Below are positions 24,675 to 36,639 of a stretch of 64,000 nt of DNA, piece by piece (position 1 is the first letter of the stretch; each line of letters begins with the position of its first letter). A program made the position numbers and the translations under genes. This stretch comes from Chloranthus sessilifolius. Taxonomy: Eukaryota > Streptophyta > Magnoliopsida > Chloranthales > Chloranthaceae. The stretch lies in NCBI GenBank assembly GCA_021018995.1, contig CM037584.1, positions 175,044,317 through 175,108,316 of the forward strand. Direction: 5' to 3'. Under the pieces are notes generated by a model. It was not told the origin of the DNA. It saw only the letters and a program-made list of their open reading frames with translations, and ran no database searches.

Positions 24675-25717
24675 TGTTGGAAAATAATAGGAACTGAAAT
24701 CCAAAAATGATGAAATGGGCAAGAGAAATCGGACTTGAGGCACGTAATCGCTATCTTTAAAATGTTATTCGCTCCCTACTCGAGTAAATCCTCAAGTTTG
24801 CAAAAGGGTTCTAGCGAGACGTTTCCAAGATACAACGAGCCCAATCTCTTGGATGTGATCCATTATTTTGCAACAGTAGAGGATCTCCCCAGAAAACTCA
24901 ATCCGATGAAGTACCGACTAAAAGGAGAAAGCAAGAGATTTCTCAAATCTATATGCAAGGAATTCGATGGATTTCAGAGTGTCTGAAATTCTGTCCAGAG
25001 ATCTCCTTATATAGACCTCAAGTGCCTTTTCAATATGACTGTGGATGGCTTTTCAATATAGACCTCAAGTTCCTTTTCAATATGACCAACAGTCATATTG
25101 TGGATGGCTCAGATCCCTCAGAGCTCTCAACCGCTTCATCCAACGGTTGTATGAAAGGTTACACCTTTTCGAATTCAAATTCAAACAGTTGCACACCTTT
25201 ATAAGCGGTTATGAAACGGTTAGGTCCAACGGCCAACATTTGACCAATCCGTTTGGCCCAATAGAATTGAATTGACTCACTGATTAGTGACCCATTAGGC
25301 CCGACCCGGCCCATGAATAATCTGGCCGTTGGATCTACATGGTCAAAAAATCAAACCTCTCCTTGCGACGATGCGCACGTGCGAAGTGTAAAGTGCGTGC
25401 ACCTAAAGTGCCAATGCGCCTAAATGCCAATCGCCACGCACACGCGCTCGTCCGAGTGCGTGAACGCGGCGGCTCACCGCTAGGCACACTCTTCTCTTCT
25501 TACTGTCAAACAATAATAAAAGGTGAAAGGTTCTATATATAGCAATGGACCACTTTTACATTTTCCAATGTGGGATTATTCATTTACATACAATAAAATG
25601 ACAACATCTATTGCCTAAAAACCAACCCACAAAACTAAGAAAACAAAAGAAAGTTTTATTTTCTTTAAAATTATTTAAAATATTTATTATATTCTAAAGT
25701 AATAAATAAATATAACA
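24675..25717 (-). repeat. Copia B LTR (3' LTR in element sense)
   Basis: 1,043 bp. Contains a GC-rich stretch (25,360-25,490) with GCGCACGTGCG around a CACGTG core, and TATA-like sequences near 25,010 and 25,535. It holds the empty MITE target site (GTTGCACACC, about 25,188-25,197). Confidence 0.85.
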
Positions 25718-28700
25718 ATCCCCCACAAATTTTAAATAAAATAAAGACACTGGTACCGAAAATATGTGCATTCCATGAAAGGTACCTTTTGGGTTTGAAC
25801 TTTCACTTAGTGCAAACTTATCGAAGTCTTATCAGGGTGCACAGAGACCATGGTCTTTAACTAAGGACCCTATGTGACAAGACCGGATAAATAGCACACA
25901 CATAATTTTCTTAAGATCGAGTTTTCTATAAAGCTAGCACATTATGGCCTTGTGCTTATATCCTGATTTCATTAATGCTTTTTGAGAAAAACATAATCTC
26001 ATAGGAAGCGGCCGCACCTCCACATTCATATAGGTAAGTCAGTCAAATGTGTTTCTATAATCAAACACATTAACATAAAATGTTACAAACTTATTAAGAG
26101 TAAACACTCATCCTTCTCTTTTTCATTATAAATTCCAAGCACTTTACACCTGTCTTGGGATGGACATTTTAACTAAATTAAAGTGCTTCTAATCATCACT
26201 CTCACGTCATATTCTTTCATTGAACTTAAGGATTTGTTGTACAAATATTAAGTTGGATTTCTGACATATGTGATCAACTATATGATTTTAGTCTTATCCT
26301 GATAGATGTTTTCCTTATTGATCCGAATTGAATCTATCCCAATTACCCCATCCTTGAGCAATTCTCTAACATAATAGTGGCGTAGACCAATATGTCTATT
26401 CTTTTCATTATAAACTTTATTGTATGCTTTTGCTCTTGTAGCCTCACTATCACAATTTATTGTAATAGGTGACATATGCTTTAGCCACAGGAATTTTCAA
26501 GAGTAAATTTCGAAGTCATTCTACCTCTTTGCCACATATCGTTAAGGCAATAAACTCATATTCCATTGTGGAATGAGTAATACATGTTTGCTTTTTAGAT
26601 CCCTATGAGATCGCAGCACCACCGAGAGTGAATAGTCATCCACTCGTTGCCTTGGATTCATTTGAATCTGAATTCCAACTTGCATCACTATATCCTTCTA
26701 AAACATGAGGAAAACCAGAATAATTTAATCCATAATTTACGGTTCCTTTTAAATATCTAACTACACGAGATATAACATTCCAATGATCATGACATGGATT
26801 ACTAGTATACCTACTCAATTTTTCCAACTACATATGCTAAGTCAGGTCTAGTACAGTGCATTGCATACATCAAACTATCGATTACTCTAGCATATTCTAA
26901 CTGATTTATAGATTCACCTTTATTGTAAAAAAGTTTGACGCTAGGATCATATGGTATAGATGCAAATTTACCATCTAAATGATCATATTTCTTGAGAATT
27001 TTCTCTATGTAATGAGACTGGGTCAAAGTAAGCTCATTATCATTTCTTATTATTTTGATTCCTAAGATGACATCGGTATTTCCCATATCTTTCATATCAA
27101 AACTGGAAGAGAGAAAAGATTTAGCATCCATTATACTATCTAAATCAGTACCAAATATAAGCATATCATCTACATATAAACATATGATAACTCCCTTATT
27201 TGCAGAAAATTTACTATAAACACATTTATCAGATTCATTAATTTTGAAACCGTTAAAAACAATAACACTTTCAAATTTTTCATGCCATTGTTTCGGAGCG
27301 TGTTTTAAACCATAAAGAGATTTAATTAATTTACAAACTTTATGCTCTTGTCCGGTCATTACAAAACCTTCTGGTTGTTTCATATAAACTTCTTCTAATT
27401 CACCATTTAAGAATACAGTTTTTACATCCATTTTATGAATTTGTAAGTGATAAATATAAGCAAGTGCTATTAAGATTCTAATTGTCAAAATTTTGGCTAC
27501 TGACACATAAGTATCAAAAAAGTCAATACCTTCCTTTTGTCAAAATCCTTTCGCACCAATCTGGCCACAAACTTATCTATAGTTCCATCAGCTTTTAGTT
27601 TTCGTTTGAAAATCCATTTACAACCTATAGGTTTAGATCCTTCAAGAAGATCAACTAGTTTTCATGTTTTATTACCCATTATAGATTCTATTTCATCATT
27701 TATTGCTTCCTTTCTAAAGGCAGCATCTTGTGATATCATAGTCTCATCAAATGCTAAAGGACCATTTTCGATATGAAAAAAAACATAGTTTCCTTTACTT
27801 GTTCTGATCTTGTTCCTTCTACAACAAACATATAAAAATCTGAACCAAAATATTTTTCTTTTCACATTCTTCTACTTCTTCTGAGATCTATATTTTCTAT
27901 ATTTTTAAATTTTATAATTAGTTTTTCTTTATCAGAATTTTCATAAATTTTAGGAATAGAAGAAAAATAGTGTTCATAAAATTCAGCATCTCTAGATTCA
28001 ATTATACTATTTTGATCAATTGCACCCTTCGATTCAACTACCAAAAATCTGTAAGCTTTACTAGTTAATGAATATCCAATAAATACACATTCAATGGCTC
28101 TATTAACTAATTTGGGTCTTTTAAGATCTGGTAATCTAACCAATGCACGATACCCTCACACTTTGAGGTATTTAAGATTTTGTTTTCTTTTCTTCCATAA
28201 CTCATAGAGAGTTATACTAGAACTCTTTTGTGGCACTCTATTTAAAACATGACAAGCAGTGAGTAGTGTTTCACCCCATAAATTTAAATTTAAGCCTGAA
28301 TTCAAAAGCATGGCATTTACCATTTCTATTAAAGTTTGGGTTTTTCTTTCTGCTGTACCATTTTGTTGAGGAGTGTAAAGGTGCAATCGTAAGATGTACG
28401 ACCCCCACATTTTCACAAAATTCACTAAAATCATTTGAAGTATATTCTCCTCCTCTATCAGATTTTAAAGTTTTAATTTTAAAATTTAACTGATTTTCAA
28501 CTTCTTCTTTATAAGCTTTAAATTTTTCTAAAGCTTCATCTTTATGTTTTAACAAATAAACATAAGTATATTTAGAATAGTCATCAATAAATGTTATGAA
28601 ATATTTTTTCCCTTCTCTAGTGAAAATACTATTTAAATCACAAATATCAGTATGAATGAGTTCTAAAATCTGAGATTTTCTTTCTACTTTATTGAAAGAT

Positions 28701-29792
28701 TTTCTAGTGATTTTAGTTTAAACACAAATTCTACATTTTTCATGAATATTTTTTTCGCATCTAGGAATTAATCCTAATTCTATCATAGAATTTAAACGAT
28801 TAACATTCACATACCCTGATCTATCATGCCATAATGAAAGAGAATCAACAATATAAATGGAAGAAGGCATTTCATTGATTAGATTCAATTACAGACATAT
28901 CATTTCCCCACAAATACACCACCCTTAGTGATTACAACTTTATCTGATTCAAACACTAACTTGAAACCATTTTTATTGAGTAAATTTGTCGAAATCAAAT
29001 TCTTACAAATCTCAAGAACATACAGTACATCGGTCAAAGTAAGGGTCTTATCATAGATCAATTTGAGATTGATTTTCTCTAAACCCTTGACCTTTGCAGT
29101 TGAAGCGTTCCCCATGAAGAGCTCTTGTCCATTCTTGTCCTCCACATAATTGGCAAAGAAAGATCTGCAATTAGAAACATGTCTAGTGGCACCAGAATCG
29201 ATCCACCAGTCTTTTTTGCTTTCAACCATATTGATTTCGGAAATCATGGCTACAAACTTTTCTTCAGTCACATCCTCTTAAGATTCTTTCTCCCTTTTCA
29301 AAAGTCTGCAAATCTTTTTGAAGTGACCGGGCTTACCACAATGATAACAATTGCCCTTTTTCTTCTAGCCCTGATGACCTTGGCTCTTTTTTTTTTTGTT
29401 AGTCTTATCAGAATTGAAGTTGTCTTTCCGTTTTTCATATGATTTAGGCATGCCAACTTCCACCATATGAGCCTTTGAAGCTAATTGAGATTGCTCATCT
29501 TTCTTGTCGTGAACACGAAGTTCGTCTTCGACTCGAAGATGGTGGCACAACTCTTCAAACGAAAGTTCTTTCTTTTTATGTTTAAGAGTCTTTTTGCAGT
29601 CCTTCTATGAGGTAGGCAATTTGTGGATAATCGCATGATTGTGAAAGATGGGATCCATTTTTATGCCCTCTTGATTAATTTGGTCGATAATATACTGAAT
29701 CTCATGAACTTGATCGAGAATCGATTTACATTTTGTAATCTAAATACTGACTTACAATGAAGCTTTTTGTACTGGCATCTTCGATTTTGTAC

Positions 29793-29994
29793 CATGGGTC
29801 AAAATTTCGGGTATTGGATACATATTGTCCGAGCTCAAAACCGATACGTATCGGAATAGTAAAATATCGGATGATACATTGAATGTATCATCCGGTCATC
29901 TACATACAAAATGGCAATATAGTACATTGAATGTACGGTATCGTCCAAGTTTGATACCGATACATATCGGTATCGAACGATATTTTGATCCATG
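29793..29994. mobile_element. hAT-like MITE copy 2, in copia B
   Basis: 202 bp, ends CATGGGTCAAAATTTCGG and inverted GATATTTTGATCCATG. Perfect 8-bp duplication ttttgtac at 29,785-29,792 and 29,995-30,002. The interior has GATACATTGAATGTATC and CGATACGTATCGG-like palindromes. It is inserted in the gag-side interior of copia B, so it is younger than that element. Confidence 0.85.
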
Positions 29995-30348
29995 TTTTGT
30001 ACTTTGTCTCTAGCGCCTTTCAAAGATCCATTGCAGACGTCATGCTCTAGTACACATCGAAGAGTGAATTTTCCAGCATATTAAGAATGTGCCATTTGCA
30101 GATATAATCATCTTGCTCCCACTTCTGACGATTATGAGCATTGGCAAGAGATTCTCCATCAGGATCTTCAGGCTCCCCAAGTTTTGGAGTGGTTAGGACA
30201 TAAGCAACTTTCAAAATTGTCAATAGGAAATGTAGCTTTTGTTGCCATCTTCTGAAGTAGTTGTCGTCGAATCGCTCCAATTTGACGAAGTCGTGAGTCA
30301 TCACTTTCATATTTGAAGCCATAATAATACATAATAGCGTTTTAAAAT

Positions 30349-31547
30349 TGTTAGAAAATAATAGGATCTGAAATCCGAAAATGATGAAATTGGCAAGAGA
30401 AATTAGACTCGAGGAACGTAATCGTTATCTTTAAAACGCTATTTGCTCCCTACTGGAGTAAATCCTCAAGTTTGTAAAAGGGTTCTAGCAAAACGTTTCC
30501 AAGATACAACGAGCCCAATCTCTTGAATGCGATCCGTTACTTTGCAACAGTAGAGAATCACCCCAGAAAACTCAATCCAATGAAGTACGGACTAAAAGGA
30601 GAAAGCAAGAGATTTCTCAAATCTATATGCAAGGAATTTGATGGATTTCAAAGTGTCTGAAATTCTGTCCAGAGATCTCCTTATATAGATCTCAAGTGCC
30701 TTTTCAATATGACTGTTGGACCAACAGTCATATTTTGGACGGCTCAGATCTCTCAAAGATCTCAACCGCTTCATCCAACGACTGTATGAAAGGTTGCACC
30801 TTTTCAAATTCAAATTCGAACAATTGCACACATGGGTTAAAATATCGGAAAAACGAGACGTATCGTCTAGCCCCAAAACCGATACGTATCGGTATCGGAT
30901 GATACATTCCAATGTATCATCCGATATTTTTGATTTATGTATGGGAGGCACCGATATGGTACTCTGAATGTACCGTATTGGTGAGGTCCAAAACCGATAC
31001 GTATCGTCCGATATTATCGGTATCGGACGATATTTTGACCCATGGTTGCACACCTTTATAAGCAGTTATGAAACGACTAGGTCCAACGGTCAACAATTGA
31101 CCAATCCTTTTGGCCCAATAAAATTAAATTGACTCCCTGATTAGTGGCCCATTAGGTCCGACCCGGCCCATGAATAATCTGACCGTTGGATCTACATGGT
31201 AAAAAAATCAAACCTCTCCTTGCGACGATGCGCACGTGCGAAGTGCAAAGTGCGTGCGCCTAAACACCAATCGTCATGCACGCGTATGCATGTGCGAACG
31301 TGGCGGCTCGCCGCTAGGCACACTCCTCTTCTTATTGTCAAACAATAATAGAAGGTGAAAGGTTCTATATATAGCATTGGACTATTACATTTGCCAATGT
31401 GGGACTATTCATTTGCATACAATAAAATGAGAACATCTATTGCCTAAAAACCAACCCACAAAACTAAGAAAACAAAAGAAAGTTTTATTTTTTTTTAAAT
31501 TACTTAAAATATTTATTATATTTCTAAAGTAATAAATAAATATAACA
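30349..31547 (-). repeat. Copia B LTR (5' LTR in element sense), with MITE inside
   Basis: 1,199 bp including MITE copy 3 (30,841-31,044). Outside the MITE it aligns with the 24,675-25,717 LTR, with some small length differences. Confidence 0.85.
30841..31044. mobile_element. hAT-like MITE copy 3, in the copia B LTR
   Basis: 204 bp, ends CATGGGTTAAAATATCGG and inverted GATATTTTGACCCATG. Flanks attgcaca / gttgcaca match at 7 of 8. The partner LTR keeps the unoccupied site GTTGCACA, so the insertion came after the two LTRs were made. Confidence 0.88.
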
Positions 31548-33394
31548 CTAAATACAAGTGTTTAAAGCCTTTATGGATTCCAATGGCATCACACAGAGGC
31601 TTTCATGCCCCTATACACGTAAGCAAAATGGTTCTGCTAAGCGAAAACAATCACATCGTAGAGGCGGGCCTTTCCCTCCTGGCACAACCTCTATGTCATA
31701 TACATATTGGAACAAGATTTTCTAAACTGTAACTTTCTCATCAACAGCTTAGCACCTCCGTAATTTTCTAAAATCATAAATTGCCCTTCAAATCGGTAGG
31801 GAACCTTAAATGCCTTTGCTATCCCCTTCTAAGGTCATACAATAACCATAAACTGCCCTTCAAATCGGTATCAATTTCTACAACTTGATTTTGGTTGCAT
31901 CATTTCGTGGCATGTCAGCCTCAATGAAACCATTAACTCTGTTGAAGCACAAACCTCTCAAACCTCTTCCACACAACCTAATACCACCCCCACAAGTTCC
32001 ATTTTTTACCCGCCCCTAGTACCCATTGCACACCCACTGTCCCTAAGCACCCCAACACAACCAATACCCCAACCCGACAATCAAACCTCTAACTTCTATG
32101 TCACCCTCAACCAACCCATCGACCCTTCCTCTCACCCAGCCCTCCTAACCAACCATGCCATTGACTTCTTCCACAAACACCCATGACAACCCACCTGAAA
32201 ATATGTCCTCTTTTCCCCCTTCCTCAATCATTCCACTAGCCCCTACCATTACCCTGTTAGGTCCCTTACCTAACTCCATTTTATCACCAACACCACTGCA
32301 CCCGATATCTGCCTCCAAATCCACATCATCATCACAACCACTCATCTAACTCATTCCCTGCCTAATCCATCTCACCTCCCTGAATCCTCACCATTTGTTC
32401 TCCTTACATGGCTCAAAACCGACAAGCGCACACCTCATGTCCACTATGCCTCTAAGCGCCCTCTAAGTGTCCTCTATCGAAACTTCATCTGGCTGATATA
32501 CCGAAACCCACCTGCTTCATGCAAGCCAACAAAAACCCCCTGTGGCTACCCGCAATGGCTGATGAGTCCAACATGCTTCTTCGCGTACCTATACATTAGT
32601 TCCCCACGATCCCTCAATAACCATGTTGAATGCAAATGGGGTTTCCGTATCAAAAAGAAGGATGATGGAACTATTTATCGGTACATGGCGTGTTACAAAG
32701 GGGTTTCACCAACTTAGTGGAATTGATTCTGGTGAAATGTTCACCAGCCGTCATCAAACCTGCCACTAATCAAAATGTGCTCTCTACTACTGACCAATAA
32801 AATAATTAGATGTGAGAAACTTCTTTCTTCACTGAGTCCTATGTAAGGTGTACAGGAGCCAGCCACTAGGATTCTCTAATCCCAACTTTCCCAATCATGT
32901 CTACAAGCTACATAAGTCCCTTATGAGCATGAACAGAACCCACATGCCGGTTTCATCATTTGGGCAGCTATTTACTTGATTTAGGCTTCACTGACTCCAA
33001 AATTGATTCTTTATTATTTAGTCAACGAAATGGATGAAGCATCTCATCACTACTGTCTATGTTGATGACATCATCGTCGCAGGTACTCATCTCAATGACA
33101 TGGACCATGTGATTGGCCTCCTTCGCCAAGCCTTTGTCATCAAAGATTAGCCTGTTGAGCTGCTAATTGTTTCAAAATGGATGGTCCCAAGCCATTTCAC
33201 ACACCGATTGCCACCAAAAACAATTTATCACATTACACTAGTACTCCTCGCACCACCATTCAGTCTTCCATTCAAGAACCCAACATGTGGCCTTCAATTT
33301 TCTCTCCCTTTGAGAATGTGTGGCTCACATACCAGTTGTCATCAACTATATTCCCACGAGTGATCAGGTTGTTGATATCCTCAGCAAAGGATTG
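31548..33394 (+). mobile_element. Ty1-copia element A, piece 3 (integrase, reverse transcriptase, RNase H)
   Basis: Continues copia A after copia B: integrase words FKAFMDSNGITQRLSCPYT and QNGSAKRKQSHR, a Pro/Thr/Ser-rich linker at about 31.9-32.4 kb, reverse transcriptase start (FRIKKKDDGTIYRY), YVDDIIVAGT near 33,060, and an RNase H end reading VINYIPTSDQVVDILSKGL. Heavily decayed, the oldest element of the nest. A solo LTR interrupts its last codons. Confidence 0.75.
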
Positions 33395-34063
33395 TGATAC
33401 GGAATTTAGATCCACATGTTGGAATCGTGGCAAAGTCGAGAAGAAGAGAAGATCAAAGAGAAAGTGGACCCGTGAATGGGCTTTTAAATGGCTCGTGAAA
33501 GAGTCGTCGTTATACGACGGACGTCCGTGGATTCAGAATGGACGTCTATGGATTCTGAATGGACTTCCGTGACATTCGGACGGACATCCGTGGTTTAGAC
33601 ATCATTCTATTTTTATGCACATCGTCAAGGACTGGCATCCGTGGTCAAATGACGGGCGTCCGTAAAAGCCATCCACAAATTGTTAGCTACACAAATTTTA
33701 GGCAAAAACTTGTCATTTAGAGTTTTAGTTGCTTTAGGACTTTCTTATTTTGAACTTTATGTTTAATTAGGGTTTCTTAGCCTATATAAAGGCATGTAAA
33801 GACTTTATTTAAAAGTTAATGATGAATGAAAAATTGAGAGTTGCTTTGTGCAAACCTTAGAGAACTTGTGAAAAGTTTTCACCCGAGAAAGCGAATCTTT
33901 CAAAACTCGAGGATTGAATCTTCGTTTATCGTGCACTTGGTGCGAAGCCAACGTACTTCCTTAGTGTGAAGCCTCGGAATCCTTGGTGTGAAACCTTGGA
34001 ACCCTATCTTTCTATTTTATCCTTTTTAATTATTAATAGGGTTTTAGCATTTATCCTGCATCA
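33395..34063 (+). mobile_element. Gypsy-type solo LTR in copia A
   Basis: 669 bp, TGATACGG ... CCTGCATCA, with flanks gattg / tattg (4 of 5). The end resembles the LTRs of G1 and the inverted LTRs of G2 and G3 (GTCCTGCRTCA). TATA-like CCTATATAAAGG at about 33,781. A cluster of GGACGTCCGT-type words lies at about 33,520-33,675, upstream of TATA. No second LTR or interior is present, as expected from recombination between two LTRs. Fossil. Confidence 0.75.
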
Positions 34064-34335
34064 TATTGTCATTGGACAGCCACCATGATCTACCGGGCAA
34101 GCTCACGGTCCACATCGCCCCGTCACCTTGACGGGGTATGTAGGAGGATCATAAATCAACTCTTGAAGTCACTCCTAAGAGGTTTCTCAGTCTCTCCTTG
34201 AAAACTTCTCTTCTGGAATCATAGCTAACTTTCCTTATACTGATTCTTTGTAAAAGCTTGCAAATCATGTAGAATTGTGTATAATCTTACCCAACTGTTA
34301 TATTTACATGTGATTATCCATCCAAAAATATTACT
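34064..34335 (+). mobile_element. Ty1-copia element A, piece 4 (pol end and start of 3' LTR)
   Basis: After the solo LTR the copia A frame resumes briefly (SLDS-like), then a purine-rich GACGGGGTA is followed by TGTAGGAGG at 34,138, which I take as the 3' LTR start. I cannot see where that LTR ends, and no matching 5' LTR was recognised to the left. Confidence 0.45.
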
Positions 34336-34369
34336 GCTAAAAATAAAAATAAAAACATACAAACAAGAG

Positions 34370-34540
34370 CCATCAGAATTTTGATTTGAATTAGCAAAAG
34401 GGCATCTTATGAGTGACTTGAAATATATATTTCAGTTATTATTATAAAAAATAGAATAAAACCTAAAGGGAATCCTCAGAATTTTATTTCCAATTTGCAA
34501 AAGGGCATCTTATGAATGACTATATTTCAGCTTTAAAAAA

Positions 34541-34630
<90 letters not shown>

Positions 34631-34800
34631 GAATAATCATACTTTTAATTTCAATTTGCGAAAGGGCATCTTATGAATAAATTGAATCCTATATTTTAGC
34701 ATAAAAATAATAGTAAATATAACATCTAACATGGTCATCAGAACATTATTTTGAATTTGCAAAAGGACATCTTAGGAATGACTTGAATAACATATTTTAG
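34370..34800. repeat. Four-unit tandem repeat with embedded TA microsatellite
   Basis: Four diverged units of roughly 100-120 bp, each holding AATTTGCAAAAGGGCATCTT or a close variant and ending in ATATTTTAG-like sequence (starts near 34,371, 34,474, 34,630 and 34,735). Between units 2 and 3 is (TA)n at 34,543-34,627. The array lies about 120 bp downstream of DUF2358 exon 1, at the start of intron 1. Confidence 0.7.
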
Positions 34801-34915
34801 TATGTTTAGACTTTAAATGATTGATACATAAATTCAGCAAAGCATTTTTGGCTTACCCAAAAGCAAAAAAAAAAAATTAATAAATAATTATTTAGAAAAT
34901 AGATAAATAAAGTAC

Positions 34916-35033
34916 CTCTTAATGTGAAGGGTTGGCGTTGGATTGAAGGTAGAGAAGAACGCCTGAGTTTGTGGAGGGGCCTTCCGAAAATGCCCCTACA
35001 GCAAACCGCAGACGTCGAGGCCAGAGCACTCAT
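34916..35033 (-). CDS. DUF2358 plastid protein, exon 1 (transit peptide)
   Basis: First coding exon of a host gene running leftwards to at least 1,241. It encodes 39 residues starting MSALASTSAVCCRG, rich in Ser, Ala and Arg with no acidic residue, which is typical of a plastid transit peptide. The exon ends one base into a codon at a GT donor (AAGAG|GTACTT). The next exon supplies the other two bases, so the join is phase 1. An in-frame ATG 18 codons upstream (35,087) could also be the start; I prefer the internal Met because the peptide then looks like a standard transit sequence. The four exons together give 260 codons without a stop. The mature part matches the DUF2358 family (NTF2-like fold by family knowledge, function unknown; human C6orf136 is a relative and Arabidopsis At1g65230 is the plant homologue I recall). 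The recognition is from memory of the family, not from a search. Confidence 0.8.
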
Positions 35034-35334
35034 CTCTAGAATGCCACTTTGTAATGTTTTCAGGGTGATGATGGTATAAACGGTCATCTTTTATTTTATT
35101 TTATTTTATTATTAGTATTAATAATTGGCCGCTTATTTTTCTTTCTTTTTTGAATTTGGTATTGTTTTTTCCTGACCAGCGTCAAAGATATTTTGGATAA
35201 TGTTTCATTTCATGCTTTGGGCTCACTCCTTTTCCCTTTTTTTTTTGTTTTTGCCACTTGGAATAAAATTTGAATTCATCCCCAAGGGGTAGTAGTAGAA
35301 GTGCACTTTTGTTAATTACCGATACCCACCAAAA
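35034..35334 (-). promoter_or_regulatory. Upstream region / probable 5' UTR of the DUF2358 gene
   Basis: Sequence directly upstream of the chosen start codon. It holds a pyrimidine-rich stretch and ATTTT repeats but no clear TATA box at a fixed distance. The in-frame ATG at 35,087 lies here. A promoter role is inferred from position only. Confidence 0.35.
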
Positions 35335-35337
35335 GCC

Positions 35338-36005
35338 CTGGAGATGTCAATGGACCGGGTCGGGCTGACCTTTGAACAGCCAAGTAATCAGGCAAAAAAT
35401 TTGGCCCAACCCAACTCACTTAATAAACAGAACGAGTCGGGCTTCGGCCTTGATTATTAATCAGGGCAAATGCCTTAGCTCGAACCCGATCCGAATTGGA
35501 TCGGGTTGGGGTTAGCTATGGGTCATCTTGGCCATTTACCCTATTAATAGTCGGGTTTGGCTGGGTCGCGTTGGATCCGCACCAGGCTTGAATGGTCTGA
35601 TTCTTAATCGGGCCTAAATAGGCCTAGCCAGACCATTTAATAATTGAATCAACATCTTAATCAGAATCAACCTGTGTTGGGTTATGTTGGGCCATCGGTC
35701 AGTCCTGCCAATTGGCACACTACCTAATGCAGTCAATGGGTTGGGCCTGATTGGGCTAAAATTTTTGCTGCCTGGTGAATAAAAGGCATATGCCCAACCC
35801 AATGGTGTAGCCTAACTCGACCCGACCCAACAGGTCAAGGGTACATGAAACCCGATTAAAATTCCCTTATTTTTCTTGATTTTATGTATAAAATATAAGA
35901 TGAGTTCAACCCAACCCGACATCTGAGTTGAACTGGCTCGACAAGATGAGTTTATGTGCTCAACCGCTAAAGAATCTGGGTTGGGCAGGTTCGGTATCAC
36001 CCTAA
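35338..36005. repeat. GGGTCGGG-rich repetitive element
   Basis: About 670 bp dense in GGGTCGGGTTGGG and its complement, with possible ends GGAGATGTCAATGGACC and inverted GGTATCACCCTA. Such GGGTCGG-rich, TGTCAATGG-ended sequences are common dispersed repeats of plant genomes, probably non-autonomous DNA elements. No target duplication found. A shorter related stretch lies at 41,900-42,040. Confidence 0.5.
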
Positions 36006-36639
36006 TCTTGCATGGGATGACACCCTATTAATCCAACGGGGAATGATTAGGTCTAACCAGGTTAAACCGGATTTTGAATTCAATCACATCTGCAGTCCTT
36101 GGAAATAGGAGAATCTTGACTGCACGTTATTCTATAAAAAATAAAACCCATGAAACAATTCTATCATATCCAAAGGTTGTTGATGTGGTTGAACTTGAAA
36201 TTCAGTTCAACCTAGTTGGACCTGACCATTCCCGGAGCATCTAATAAAACATTTGGTCAACATGTGAGAAATATTTATAATTGAAATTATAGAATTACCC
36301 TTCTTTCCAATTAAATAGACAGCATTTTTGTGCTATAATACATTTTGTGGAAGGATATTTTTATAATTTTAATTATTATTGAAAAAGGTATAGGAATGTC
36401 AAACTGATTTCTCAAGGCACATAAATCAACAATTTTTGCACCATTGAGTGTGGCAAAAAATTGGCACAGCTTGGGGTCCAAGTGTGAAATGACCACATCT
36501 TACCTGTAGATTTGGCACACGTTGAGGTCCCCTAGTATGGACGGGTGCCACCTAAAAGCACTAGGGTTAACGGGCTGGGCTTTTGTATTTCCCTGTCCCT
36601 AGGCAGAGGTTAGTATGGTTGGCCTAGCCCTATGTCACG
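36006..36639. other. Intergenic, no feature recognised
   Basis: AT-rich sequence between the GGGTCGG repeat and the GC-rich block. No exon or repeat border seen. Confidence 0.4.

Larger units (their letters stand above)
24675..31547 (-). mobile_element. Ty1-copia element B, near full length, broken
   Basis: 6.87-kb fossil on the minus strand inside copia A. LTRs start TGTTATATTT and end TTCTAACA in element sense; a tract with GTGGGGGAT adjoins the 3' LTR. From the right: gag just inside the 5' LTR (KLERFDDNYFRRWQQKLHF), zinc knuckle (CYHCGKPGHFKKIC, about 29.3 kb), protease (DWWIDSGATRHVSNC), integrase at about 28.2-28.6 kb (SDRGGEYTS; HLYTPQQNGTAERK), reverse transcriptase at about 26.8-27.5 kb (CLYVDDMLIFG) and RNase H at about 26.3-26.8 kb. 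I see no initiator-Met primer site. Two hAT-like MITEs later entered it. LTRs differ by about 8% by eye. Several breaks. Confidence 0.88.

Noticed and set aside
32145-32349. Short frames on both strands in a Pro/Ser/Thr-rich region
   Set aside because: This is the low-complexity linker between integrase and reverse transcriptase of copia A.
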